From Capitulum mitella (Eukaryota; Arthropoda; Thecostraca; Pollicipedomorpha; Pollicipedidae): 64,000 bases of DNA. The notes under the pieces were generated by a model. It was not told where the DNA came from and made no database searches. It saw only the letters and a list, made by a program, of their open reading frames with translations. Shown here one piece after another: positions 36,036 to 47,908 of the stretch (position 1 is its first letter; each line of letters starts with the position of its first letter). The translations under genes and the position numbers were made by a program. The stretch spans positions 22,075,398-22,139,397 of the forward strand of contig CP099841.1 in NCBI GenBank assembly GCA_030062745.1. The letters run 5' to 3'.

Positions 36036-37419
36036 CCCGGATTATCACGCAAATGCCCCTTCTGCTGCTAAACTAAAAAGGAGGCATTCCTTTAGTTCAG
36101 TCTGGCACAACTTCCGGCGACAAGGGCACACTCAGAAGTCTCAGAACGGAAGTGTTACGCTTTCAAAGTCTTCCGGGAACCCCGGTAATTCCGAATGTCT
36201 TGCTTAACTGATGTAAATCAATACGGCGCTACCCGGGACTTCGCCTCGTCTGAGCTCAGCTGTACCCACTAGGGAGAGGGACGCCCGCGAATCACTGCGC
36301 CGGCCGCAGGTGGCCACCTAGCATCAAACGACATTTACAATCCTGGTGCACCAGATGGCCGTGCTTGGTAACGCAAATATCCAGCCGCAGCCGCTGGTGA
36401 AAACTGGTCAAACGCGCAATAACGTACGGACTTGCTGCGCAGTAGGACCAGTGGACGTCGCGAGCAACGTATTACACTTTGAGAAGTACTAATCTTCTGC
36501 GCCATTGTTGGGAGGATTCATCGTACTGAATTTGTCATTGGATTGATTTTCCTGGTGTGGATAGGACGTGGTCAGTGGATCCTTGCGTCAGTGAATCCCT
36601 ACGTAGTGATCGATTCCGAGAAGCTTTCTATGCTGCTGATGTGTTCATTTATCGACGCAAATGGTTCCAGGATGAATTCTGTATACAGGAGATGCCTCAT
36701 TCAAACTGAGATATCATCTTCATTGTGAGCCCACGCACCCTTGCGAATGCCGGCTCCTGTTACGTCCGATAAGTTTACTTGTAAAGGCAATATTCTCTCT
36801 TGTAAAAGTCCTGTTTTGGCGACCTTACCCAGCATTTCCGGACTCTCAGAGCAGATCTGTGCAGCATAAGCCTATGAAAGTATAATTTACATTCGGTAAG
36901 CATACATATAGCGGACTTGATCATCAGAACACATCCTACCACGTCATAGCTTCGGTAAGTAAAAACTTTTTTTCGAGAATGATTTAGTGATAGCAAGGGT
37001 AGCACAGTCACCCATTTTAAAGCGTTTTGCAATATGGCTCTCTGGGGGAAGGAATGCAAGGGAGATGTACGGAACGAAATATTTCAAACTCAGTTTTTGT
37101 GAGGTGAGCTCCAGATCACAAGCAGAACAAATGAGTTGTAACAATGGTCGTCTAGTACGAGTCGTTTTCAATAAAGCATTGAAATAGAAGCGCATCATGA
37201 AAGAAATTACGTTTGACAGCGCGATTATTGGCAATTTATCGCCGAACTCCATAACTGATTTCCCGCAGTTTAGCACTCGCCGAGCTTGAAGAATTAATTT
37301 TCCGGAGTAGGCACGAACACGACCGGACTGCATTTCATTGAGCGGGCATGGAGGTAACGACATCTTTCCTGCAGCTGTGACGAACCGTTCGCAATTACTC
37401 AAGTTAATTGGAAACGGAG
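36036..37419. other. Non-coding DNA leading into a CpG island
   Basis: No recognised gene. The 240-codon minus-strand frame (36944-37666) is the longest in the window, but it has no domain I know, and half of it lies in the GC-rich island where stops are rare. Confidence 0.4.
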
Positions 37420-38560
37420 CCCCTCCGCCGTGACGATCTCCGGCCGGTTCCTGGCCGTCGCCGCCCGCTGCGAGTGTCCTCGGCCCCTGCAGTCGGATGC
37501 CGCCCCGGGCAGCTACGCCCGGGGGCTTCCGTCGGCAGCTGAGCAGCCCTCGTGGCGCTCCCGACAGCTGAGCAGTCCCTGGTTCACTGACAGCCGCAGG
37601 CCGTTCGCCTGACGGGCTGTGATGCATGCAGCGGTCCCGGAACCGCAGCAGTCCGGTGATGGGCACCGCGGCGCCGCGGCGGTGCGGCGCGGGAATCGGG
37701 CGTCCGCTTCCCCGCCGAAAGAGCGGGTCTGCTGATGAAAGAGAATGGTCTGTCGGAGGCTGGAGGTTGTTTGTCGGAGACTGGAGGCAATCTGTCGATG
37801 GTAGAACCTGATCGGTGGATGGAAAGGCTGCTCTCTCCTAGGCGAGGACTCGCTGGTCGGAGCCGAGCTGGCGGAAGCAAGAGCTGCTCAGTGGGCGGTG
37901 AGATGTGGCAGACCGTGTTTTGACGGTAATAGCTCAATTCCTGTAGTACAAGATCTGACTCTCTGTGGTGCAAGGCCTGGTCAGCCGACTGCGGATGCTG
38001 GCGACCGGTCTCTGTGCTTGTTTTCAGCCGCGGCCGGCCGTCTCCGGCGGTCCGCCGCCGCGTCTGCTGTCCAGACGCCCGCCGCCGACACCGAGCTGCC
38101 CAGCCTCGACGACAGCTGAGCAAGCCGAGACGGACGCGTCTGACGTCCAGGCAGCGGCTCGCTGGTCCTCAGCCATCGTTGCCGTCCAGCCATTGCTGGG
38201 CGTCGGCGCTACCGATGTCCACAAGCCGGAACTTCTGCCTTCATGGCCGTCCGGGTCGGTCGAAAAATAAAATAAAGTAGTAGCAGCGTTGATGGAGTAC
38301 CCACACCACGCGGTCGACACCGACCCGTGACGGCCCGCAGCCCCCGCGGCCGACGGCGGGGCTGCCGAAGCTCGACCGCTGTCAGGTCTGGCGTCTGGCC
38401 GCGGCCGGTGCCGACGGTGGGAGGCGGTCGGCCCGGTTGATGACGTGCGGCCGCCGGTCCGGTCTGGTCCGGCCTGCTGACGTCTGGCAACGGCCGGGTC
38501 ATTTACTGCGGCCGGCATTGTCCGGCGGCCGCTGCTGCCGGTCATGGAGGGAGAGAGAGG
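37420..38560. other. Large CpG-rich island
   Basis: More than 1 kb of CpG-dense DNA. All six frames contain long open stretches of R/P/A/S/G-rich peptide, which is a sign of base composition rather than coding. A small tandem TGTCGGAGACTGGAGG duplication is at about 37753-37790. A purine-rich GAGAGAGAGGGGGGAGG run closes it at about 38548. It may be a promoter region, but no start or splice site can be defended. Confidence 0.55.
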
Positions 38561-38751
38561 GGGGAGGGGGAAGAGAGTTACAGAGTGATGCAGTGAAATA
38601 GGAGTTTAGCATTTAACCCCAAATTCCAATGCTGGAAATTCGAAATAATCTTAGCTCTTTTCATCTCGTGTTGTACCACATAGCGTCGCGGACGTCGCAC
38701 TTTCATGCGCTTAGTTTGGTATGCTTAAATATTTCAAGTTGCCTTAATTTG

Positions 38752-41700
38752 TTAACCCGCTATTGACAAGAGGCGGGTGTTTAAAGCCCCTTCCCCACTC
38801 GCCGCATTTCTTAGATGTCCCAAAACGAGCAAACGCAGCGTCCTTGACTTTCAGTGCCTTTTTTACGTCAGCTGTGACCATTCTTACACAAATTTATCGG
38901 GAAACAAGGCCATTTTAAGTCACGTCTTAATGATGTCGGAAAGACGAGCATGTTTTGCGATTCGACGCTCAATGTTACTTCATGGCCATATTGTCGGTTC
39001 TTTTACAATGTCCAGTGACTGCGGCTTGCACTGCATATTAGCATAATCTGAGAGTTCAGTATGGAGCACCCCTGACCTCGTGCCAGGCCATCCAAGGTCA
39101 AATATACAGTTTTCATTTTCCGGGCCCAGTGAGTATACAGTAAACAAAAGTAACTGAATGAACTTATTTTTGGATATGGTTAGATAAACGATCGGATTTT
39201 TGTGCAACAAACTACACATGTACCTTACGCAGCCGTTTCCTGCAACATTGCAATATTCGTCGCAGTCTGACCTTCGGTGGTTTTATGCAGATGTCAGCAT
39301 AGAGAGTAAAGTGGTGGCATTATTGTGCAACATTCCGTGAAGATGTGCAACATGGGGCAAACTTAATCGTAGGGTCGTCCAGGTATGTCAGATGGAAGTC
39401 ACCAGCGTGCTCGTGGTACTCCGACTTTGAAGCCAGGTCATTCCACGTCAAATCGCACAAGAATTGACCCGACCTCTTCGATTTTAATGAACTTTGGTAC
39501 GCTCATGGTGACTATCAAAAAATGGCCAGCCACGAATTTTTAGCCCTTGGTGATCTCTAAGGTCATATTTCAGGTCACGAAAGGTCACCGATTTTTACAG
39601 TCAATGCATGATTTAAATGTCCATAACTTGGTGATGGATTGTCACAGAAAGATGCAGTTAGTGCCATTCGAAAGATAAATGTTCCAGCTCTCATTCATAA
39701 TTTTATTTTTCTCGGTGGCCTCGGGATGATCATTTAACTGCCTAGGTCACATGGAACATTGTTGTCTTAACCATGTTTGCCCACCGTGATCTTCGCAAAA
39801 ATGTAGCACAATATCCCCAGATATGTACAATAAAAAAGTAAAAAGCGGTAAAAAAGCAGTTCTGGGCAAATGGAAACCTTTTTAGTTTTTGTAAATGTAG
39901 TGTTGCCAAATGGCGCTTGAGAAATATGCCCTGAGGCTATTTGACAAATATTGTTTGTCGTTTGTGAGCCCTTCGTTTGTCGGATTGTTGCCCTACAATT
40001 TGTCGTCCGTGTCCTGTTTTACATTTACATTACAGTTACAATGTCCTACGTTCCTGCCACACATCAGCTAACTTTTAAATCGCTTGACGCAAAAGGTCAA
40101 AGGTCATGGCACCCCGCTACCAATCGCCCGGTCTTCGCATTCCACGAAAATGAGCATCGAGTGTTCTTGGGCCTCCAAGCCAACTGAAGCACTCTTAGCC
40201 GAGCATCGGGGTCTTTTGAAGGTCAGCTGAGGCCATTAGCCTCAGTCAACCTTGGATTGCCTTTTGGAGTCGGACTATTCATGGCTTTTTCATGGCAAAG
40301 ATTTCGAATTTTAAATGAATGGTTCAGGTATCGCAGTTTGCACGTATCGAAAATTCCATGGGCGTTGATTTCATTGTCATGATGTCATTCCCTGAATGTT
40401 GGAATACTTACAAATGAAAAGACAACTTGACAAAAGTAGATAGAAGCGATGATTGAGGTACATACCGAAAAAACCAGAAAACCGACTTTTATCCAGGATA
40501 TGGAATTACCATACATGACTCAGTGCGTGCAAAATGGATGTGAAATACGAGATCAGCTCCCAAAAATATATGAATGATCCGAGTTCAAAAAGACCATCTG
40601 AGGTTACACAGTGCGAATGACTTCGGTTGACCTTTCATAGACTCCGCTGCTCGACTACGATTGTCATCCTTGGTTTTAGAGCATAAGAAAACCCGACAGA
40701 CCCACTTTCGTGCAAATGTGAAGAACGGGCATGTCAGTTTGGATGGCAGGGGCCGATTGGTGGCGGGGTGTCATGGCCTTTTCACCTTTCCGGCCAAGCA
40801 ATTTAAAACTACGGTGATGTGTAGCAGACACGCAAGACATTGCGCGCACCAAATTGTAGCACAGTCGGACAACTGAAAGGCGCAAAATTAATCAATATTC
40901 GCTAAATAGCCTCAGGGCATATTTCTCCATCGCCATTTGGCAATACTAAATTCAGAATATCTAAATAGGTTCGAATTTACCCAGAAATACTTTTTGCCAC
41001 ACTTATTGTAGATATTTGAGGACCTTTGTGCTACATGTGCGCGAAGATCACGGTGCGCAAACATGGTCAGAACCAAAAATGTTTCATGTGACCTAGCCTG
41101 GTGAAAGATCATCCAGAGGTCACCGAAAAAATGAGATTACTCATGGAAGCTCGAACATTAATCTGCCGAATGGTGCTAATCGCTCCTGTCTGTGACAACA
41201 TAGCACCGAGCTGTAGGAATTTGAATTATGCATTGTCTGCAAAAATCGGTGACTTTTCATGGCCTGTAGCTTTGGCCTCAGAGGTCACCCTGGACTAAGA
41301 ATTTGTGGCAGATCATTTTTGGATGAATATTATAAACGTACCAAACTTCGTCAAAATCCAAAGAGGTCGGGTCAGTACTTGTGCGATTTGACATGACGTG
41401 ACGATATGATCCAGCTATAAAATGTTGGAATGTTGTATGTCCACGATAATTGGAAAATTTCAAGACTTTTTGTACCGAAAGCTCTTTAAAGTGCGTTTTT
41501 TAATCTCCTTTTCAAATGGCCAGGAAACATGTAATACATAACACGTTATAAACGAGGACAAATTTGGCCTAACCTGTGACCCTGACCTTTTATGACTTTG
41601 AGTCAGTTAGCACTTAGGCACAATATTAAGCTACCAGGAATGAATTGCCCCGCAAACTTCAGTCTCATTCTGCGTTTCATTGTGTTTAGGCGATTTTGGA

Positions 41701-41888
41701 GAAAATGATCATTTTTTCTTGCATTTGACCTGACCTGTAACGTCATCAGTAACCCTTAAAATAAAAGATCTAAATATTACAGGATCGCAAGGTTCGACGA
41801 TTGGCGTTTGAATCATCCCAATCGAAGGACTGGTTCTCGAGATGGACGGGGGTGGGCGTTAACCCCCTCCACCAGTCAATGGAGGGTG
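38752..41888 (-). mobile_element. piggyBac-like element, family 2, inverted, interrupted by a foldback
   Basis: The left edge TTAA-CCCGCTATTGAC is the inverted right end of family 2. Reverse-complement similarity to the 42017 copy runs to about 39436 (GGTACTCCGACTTTGAA), breaks for the foldback, then continues from about 41413 (AAATGTTGGAATGTTG) to about 41888, where CACCAGTCAATGGAGGG marks the decayed other end. Without the insert the element is about 1.17 kb, close to the other family 2 copies. This restored length is good evidence for a true nested insertion. Confidence 0.8.
39437..41412. mobile_element. Foldback element with arms of nearly 1 kb
   Basis: The two halves are inverted copies of each other. 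GTCAAATCGCACAAG near 39453 pairs with CTTGTGCGATTTGACA near 41379; GACCTCTTCGATTTTAATGA pairs with TCAAAATCCAAAGAGGTC; GTGCCACACATCAG-type and TGATGTGTAGCAG blocks pair further in. Similarity, about two thirds by eye, continues almost to the centre near 40420, so nearly the whole 2 kb is hairpin-forming. It has no coding capacity. It contains a perfect AGGTCA-A-AGGTCA (DR1) at 40094-40106. Termini read roughly CCAGGTCATTCC and, inverted, CTGGATCATATC; the target duplication is unresolved. Confidence 0.75.
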
Positions 41889-42016
41889 GCGAAATACTCA
41901 AGTACTCGAAATACTCAAGCCTGGCTTATCGCGTTGGCTCGTGAATCTTCAGGTTAACAATGTTTTTTCGAAGTTGCATGATCACTCATAGTCACGCTGC
42001 ACTACGCAATCTCGTT

Positions 42017-42618
42017 TTAACCCGGCATTGACTGGGGTCTGCCACCTTACATTGACTGGGGATGGGGCATTCAACGTCCCCCGTCTATCTCAATAACCTA
42101 TCGCCCCATTCGGCTGACTGAAACAACAATCGATAGCGCCGAACTATGCAATTCCGTGGCGTATACAGTTCTCATTTTTGAGTCACAGATAATGTCACAG
42201 GTCATGTCAAACACCCAAAAGTGTCCCTTTTCTGTTTAGTTGCCTAATCGCAATGGAAACATACCGTTAATGAAGTCTGTAAAACAATATGCCTCTGGAA
42301 CCTTGATCTCGTATTCTGAGTGAAAACTGACACAAGGTCATCAAGTCCATGGTCACAAGCGCGGTCAAATTTGACGTACGTGATAACGGGTCATGAAATA
42401 CGCGTTTTTCTAGTCCATTTGTAAAGGATTTTGTAAAAAAAGACGCTTTCAAAGAGCTTTGGGCAAAACGACCCTCAAATTGTATCACTTACAGTGCACA
42501 TGCAATATTGCAACACTTTAGAATTTCAAATTCGGAGTAGCACTAGCCCATCTTGCACCTCTGGATTAACTACAAGTCAGTTTGTCTCGCTTCGCGCATT
42601 TTTACGGAATGTGCAAAG

Positions 42619-42649
<31 letters not shown>

Positions 42650-43381
42650 TATGTGTGTGTGTGTCTGTGTGTGTGTGTATGTATGTATGTATCGAAATAT
42701 ATATATATATATATATATATATATTGATGGACATATCGGCCTTTGCACAACGTTGCAAAGGCCGATATCTCCATAGTGGTCTTCCAAAACGTGAAACGGA
42801 CGCAATCAGTTTACTCGTTAAGCTGGAACCTACATAAAACTGCCAAAGTTTATGTTCTAAAAAAATGTTGCGCGACTGCGAGAAACTGTTTTGTAAGTGG
42901 CATACGCAGTATGTCGCGAGAAAATTCAGTAATCGGTCTGGTCGTATCCAAAAATCAGTTCATTCAACTGCATCTTGAAGTGTATTTTCACTGGACCCAG
43001 AAAGTGTAAATACATATTTGGCCTAGGATGACCTAGCATAAGGTCAGGGTGCTTCATACTGAACTCTCAGGTCATGCTGATATGCAATGGAAGCCACAGT
43101 CACCATTCGCGGGAAAAGCAGCGATAATACAGCGGCGAAGTAAAATTTGACATCGAATCGCAAAACATCGTTGTCTTTATGTTATTAGGACGCGACCTAA
43201 GATGGCCTCGTTTCCCATTTTTTTCAATATGTGCACTTTTGATGAAAGAAAAGGTACTTTTCTTTTCAGGAGTGTTTTTCAAATGTTTCAGGACGCTGCG
43301 TTTATTCATTTGTAAGATATTTAAGAAATGCGCCAGGGGGCGTTAAACGACCCCCGCCACCGTCAATGGCGTAAGGGGTAA
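42017..43381 (+). mobile_element. piggyBac-like element, family 2, copy with microsatellite insert
   Basis: The left end is TTAA-CCCGGCATTGACTGGGG and the right end is a decayed GTCAATGGCGTAAGGGGTAA. Its internal order matches the other family 2 copies. It is about 1.36 kb, longer than its relatives because of a microsatellite and inverted duplication at about 42600-42775. It lies only about 130 bp from the inverted family 2 copy to its left, so the two form a head-facing pair. Confidence 0.8.
42623..42722. repeat. Compound microsatellite (ATCT/AT/GT/GTAT/AT)
   Basis: A succession of TATATC, AT, GT, GTAT and AT repeats inside a family 2 element. The predicted IYIYIY and VCVCV peptides are artefacts. 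Confidence 0.95.
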
Positions 43382-44179
43382 GACACAAAACTGCGCCTTG
43401 TCATCTAACTGAAAACGCTATAATTAGCAGTAATCAATCTTGGTTTTCAAAGGCGTTGCATGAGAGTCTGGTCGCTCTTTTAATCGGGTTCTGTTGGTTG
43501 GAATATCATTCATCTCACATTTCAGTCATTGCCCTCGGCTGATTAGAGCATGCGTTTGGCGTTGACCAAGATGTGAGACCTTGACAAAAACCAAACGTTT
43601 TGGTGGTGTCTTTGTGGCTGCTTTTGTGCTAGTTTTCAGGGTATACGTGCTTGGCTTCAATCGGTTGAGGACTGAAGGCATGATACTAAAATTTACTTTA
43701 GCGTTTAATGACTGAGGCAGGCTAAAGCCATTACATTTCTTCTGAAAATTCTCCATTTCTTGTTATGTTATGTGTTCAGTTGACAGATTTTGTAATTCAA
43801 CGCACTCGGTCAACAAAATCGAGGATTTTTTCTTGGCAGATGGCCAGCCTCGCTCTTGAATTGTGGCATCAAAAGCGTAGCAAATCCTTTTCGAAGTCCT
43901 CCAAATCATCTTCAGCCTCAGAGACGTTCAGCTGAGAGCTGTTCCTATCTTTAACACATCGCTGCCGACTCAAAACGCCTCGAGGAACGGCTTTCAGAGA
44001 CGGCACACTTGCCACTCAACAAAACTGTCGCCGAGCACGGAACCTTCTGCTCAGCGGCCCCCCGACGAGCTCGTCACGTGCTCAGAAGCCTTCCCCGTCC
44101 AGAAAATGCGCTTCGGCGCCGACCCTTACCTCTTTATCGTGGAAAACAACAACGAAATTGGATTGAGAAAACTTCGGTC
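43382..44179. other. Non-coding DNA, nothing recognised
   Basis: Unique-looking sequence with no supported gene. Confidence 0.4.
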
Positions 44180-44516
44180 AACAAGTGCTAACTGTGTCGA
44201 ATTAGCATGCAGCCGCCGCCGTTGGCGGAGCCGTTGTCCGGCATCCAAGAGGGTCTGGCGCCTCTAGACTCAGCTATCCGAGGTCGGGGTGGGCCGGCCG
44301 GCCTCGCACCGCACCACCGCGAGCCATCATCAGCGCGGCAGTGTCGCCCGTGACAGCCCTGTTCATTCTCCAGGTATCGTCAACAGCCCGCCAGAGGTGC
44401 CCAGAAGGGGTGCGACCGTTGATGGAATGGGCCGCCCAACTCAGCTGTCGCCACCAGCCCGGCACAGCGGCGTACGTGCCATTGGTCCGGCGTAGCCGCC
44501 ACAGATCAGGTCATGT
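44180..44516. other. GC-rich island
   Basis: A CpG-rich block leading directly into the 41 bp minisatellite. Frames of 60-70 codons on both strands are not supported as genes. Confidence 0.4.
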
Positions 44517-44632
44517 ATCACTGGTCCACTGCAGCCACCACTAATCAGCTACCACCCATCACTTGTCCACTGCAGCCATCATTGGTCAGCTATCACCTAT
44601 CACTGGCCCACTGCAGCAACCACTGATAGGGT
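44480..44632 (+). repeat. 41 bp minisatellite
   Basis: Units begin at 44517, 44558 and 44599 with ATCACTGGTCCACTGCAGCC-like sequence and a constant 41 bp step. A shortened, more diverged unit precedes them at 44480. The last unit is truncated. Confidence 0.85.
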
Positions 44633-44639
44633 TATCGCT

Positions 44640-47600
44640 GTTGCCAGTTAGTTACTGTTAATAGTTAGTTAGTTATATCTATCGCGGTTATATCTATATC
44701 TATATATCTATACATGGATATATTTATTTATCTGTTATTTATATCCGCTGCCGAGTTCATTGGTCCAGTACAGTCAGCGAAGGCCCGTTTCAGTGGCTAT
44801 ATTTATCGGGCACAGCCGAGCAACAGTCCACCGCCAATGCACGGCCGCACGCCTGAGCGGCCACTGCCAGATTGGCTTAGCACGGACGTGAGGAGCCTCT
44901 TCCGGCTGTTATTGGTTCTCCGTAGTCTCTCCAGGGCATACTGGTAAGGTAACAAGTTTTCTGTTCAGTGTTTCAGCCTCGTAATGCCAGTCATCATTTC
45001 CCTCTCAAGCTTGTCTGATATGGAAATCACTGAAGAGGGACGTATTAGATCTACGAAAAAAGTCGCGCTGAGCCGACAAATTACAGAATTTCCTTTTCAG
45101 TTTGTCGTAACACATTAATGACAAACACCACAGAGCCCAGGAGTTTTTATGATGTCTTCCCAAAAATCTATCTAAGTCTATCTATACGGCAAGGTAATTT
45201 CCTCAGTAAATTTAACGTCAGGACCGATGTTTCCTTTTTGCAACATAATGCAGAGCCCTCTGTGAAATTATGTGGTGATGCAGTGATGTGAAAATCTATC
45301 AAGATTCCACGTGTTAAGCATGTCTGTTTTTATTATGCAAAATGGAACGAACGGTTTCGGCACCGATAGTTAGCATAAACCTGTGCTGGCATTGTTAAAA
45401 TGCGTTCATTCCTTCGGAAACCATTTTCAACACTAACCTCACTGACCTTCAGATATAACTCCCTTTTCAAGCATGCAACAGGTTACCCGTTTTGCCGCTG
45501 TTGGCAGGTTAGGGAAACGAAACGAGGTAACACGGTTACGCCTGTGCTGGTATACTCGGCGGTCGGATGCACGAATCAAACCACTTCCGGTAGAGCTGCT
45601 TCGGTTCGTTGCTAGGCGCCGGAGCTCGGTCATGTGATTTATTTTCCTCCCTCCTTTAATCAGGACTCTCCCGTGGCCCCTGCCTGGCGCAAGCGACGGT
45701 CGTCAATTAGTCACGGCCGGCCGCTCTCTGCGGTATCGGGCCCACTGATTACCGATCAGTGTCGCTCGTTTGTGTCCTGTCCGCCGCCCGATCGCGCTAA
45801 TACAGGGCCCATGAACCCGCCACTTATCTGCCCTCGTCAATTAATCGTCGCTGGACGACGCACAAAAAGATTTCACGTGTTGGTAATTCGTTGTGGCAAT
45901 GTGTGGCAACAAGCTGGTGTACTTCGTTATTCATTCAAAGAAGTTCTTGTGAAATCCACGGATAGTTTTTCATACGGTTTTAACAATAGTCCTTGAATGT
46001 ACTTACGGATTTGTGCTCACCGGGCCCCAAAGGCTCTTTTTGTGACACGAATAAAAACTGCTGAGAAACCTCCAGTGCAGTCATGCAATTTAGTATAAAT
46101 GCAGTCTGTAACCAGCGAGTTACTGGAGAATTTTTATCCCACCCCCCACTTCATGTTTTCGGCATAACTTCAAAAACCGCAAAAGCCAGCGGTCCCAAAA
46201 TCCCAAAAAGCCCGCCTGCCTGAACAAGACAGCCAAGTTTTAATAAAATACAGCTGACCAAGTCACCGTAGGTCGGGTCATACGACGTCATACGCTGCAT
46301 CATAGAGGTTGTCGTATCCAGTGGAATCCAGTTTATATTCTTTTTTATATTGGCTGCATTAAGCTCGCCTCGATATGATACAAAGTTCAAGCGTCAGGTC
46401 GCAGAGATCATAAATGGCCACAGGTAAGGTCAACGACGATCAGCGGCTAGCTTTACGCCGTTCCAATTTAACGTTTTCTCTAAAACAAATCTAGCTCCAG
46501 CGCCCAAAGTATTGTAGATCCAGAGAAATAAAGATAATTTTTGAGCTTCTCGTTACATTCTCGGCCATAAATTGTAGAGGATCAAATTCGGGGTAAGGCC
46601 CAATTTGGCCTCGCGATGAAGGTCGACCTCGAGTCGTCCTTTGAAAAGCATAAATTTGCGCAAATATTGCTTGTCGCGCAAAATGAGTTAATTCTACGTA
46701 ACATATACCCATTTCCAAACAATCTGAGCCTGCTAGTCTGCTTCTGCAGTGGCCAGTGATGACGAGTAATCACAAGATTTGGGGCTTTTACCTGACCTAT
46801 GATACAGTTCTTGACCAGAAGAACAGTAAACTAGGCGTATCTGGGGTCTCAGAGTGACGGGCTGTTCATTGCCGTTCGAAAACAGACCATTGACTCTCGA
46901 GACAGACAAGGGACGAAAAATCCTCTCTCCTTCCGTAAATGGAAAGTGGAGAAATGCCTCAGTCAATGCTGAGTTAATAAAAAAACTAGCGAGTGACATG
47001 TCCGTGAAAAGGTTTCTCTCAACAGTATGTCGTCCATAACCAACAGTTGCACTGCATTCCACATCGTGGTTATGCAGATAAAACTCATGAGAGAGGTGCC
47101 CAGAATGTTTTCGGTGCTCATGTTGCGAATACACAGACTCGTCGCACGAACGTTTCTAAGCAAGGAACATCCTTTCCTACGGTGCGTAACTAAATGGATC
47201 TACAGGATCTTCATTGCCCCGTGGAACTTTACGACACTTTGAACATCTGGTGTTGCAAGGGCTTGTCTTACATGGGCGTCTTACAGGTCTCTAAGACGTG
47301 TGACTGAGATCATGAGGAGCGAGGCTTACTGCGTTTGTTCTCGAATTTGGAAACCTGTTTTTAAATATCTATTGACCTTTTTATTGCTATCGTTGAATTT
47401 CTTAATGAAAACGAATACTTTTCCGTCTTTTGTTATCGTATTGCACCAAAGAAATTGCAAATTTAGATGCCACAAACACCCATGATATTGTGAGCTTCAT
47501 TACTGAACGTCTCGAAAACACCGAAGAGAAAGTCGAAGAACAGGAAATCGCTCCTGGAGTAGTTCAATGGGCAAAAACTCATGAAACAGCCCACTGTCTG

Positions 47601-47908
47601 GGCAAACTCCGACAGAATTTAGCTGCCTTTTACTGGAAATGTTTGATTTCATGTCATGTGGTTCTGTAGTTGCAAGCTTGCAGTAAGCATTATGGGCAGG
47701 CCGGGCTGGACCGGGCTAGGCTGGCCTGGCCGGCCCCTTACGTTGGTCTTTTCTGTTTCTTTAACTATGACTCACTCATCCTGTGGCCTCGCTCGCGCCA
47801 AAAAAAGGCACTTAAACCGTCGGATCACTGTACGTCACAGTTGGCTGACTGACGTCACATTATGACTGACGTCATAGTTTTACTATCTAGGTTTTCCTCT
47901 GTTATCTG
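44640..47908. other. Mostly unique DNA with a candidate regulatory block
   Basis: It begins with TAGTTAG and ATATCT microsatellite-like sequence (44650-44745). At 45690-45850 GC-rich DNA alternates with TCAATTAGTC, CTGATTACCGATCAG, and GTCAATTAATCG, a pattern typical of homeodomain-bound regulatory DNA. Frames of up to 133 codons (46733-47134, minus) have no recognisable domain. Confidence 0.35.
47831..47874 (+). promoter_or_regulatory. CRE/ATF site cluster
   Basis: A full palindromic TGACGTCA occurs at 47850-47857 and again at 47867-47874, 17 bp apart, and a TACGTCAC half-type site is at 47831-47838. TGACGTCA is the CREB/ATF consensus. The close repeat suggests a composite site or a small tandem duplication (GACTGACGTCA is common to both). 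It stands 35 bp left of a family 2 element. Confidence 0.4.

Noticed and set aside
36944..37666. Longest open frame in the window (240 codons, minus strand)
   Set aside because: The N-terminal half lies in a CpG-rich island where stops are rare, competing frames exist on the other strand, and no domain or motif is recognisable.
3188..42722. Runs of Ile-Tyr or Val-Cys predicted as proteins across microsatellites
   Set aside because: They are direct translations of (AT)n and (GT)n repeats.
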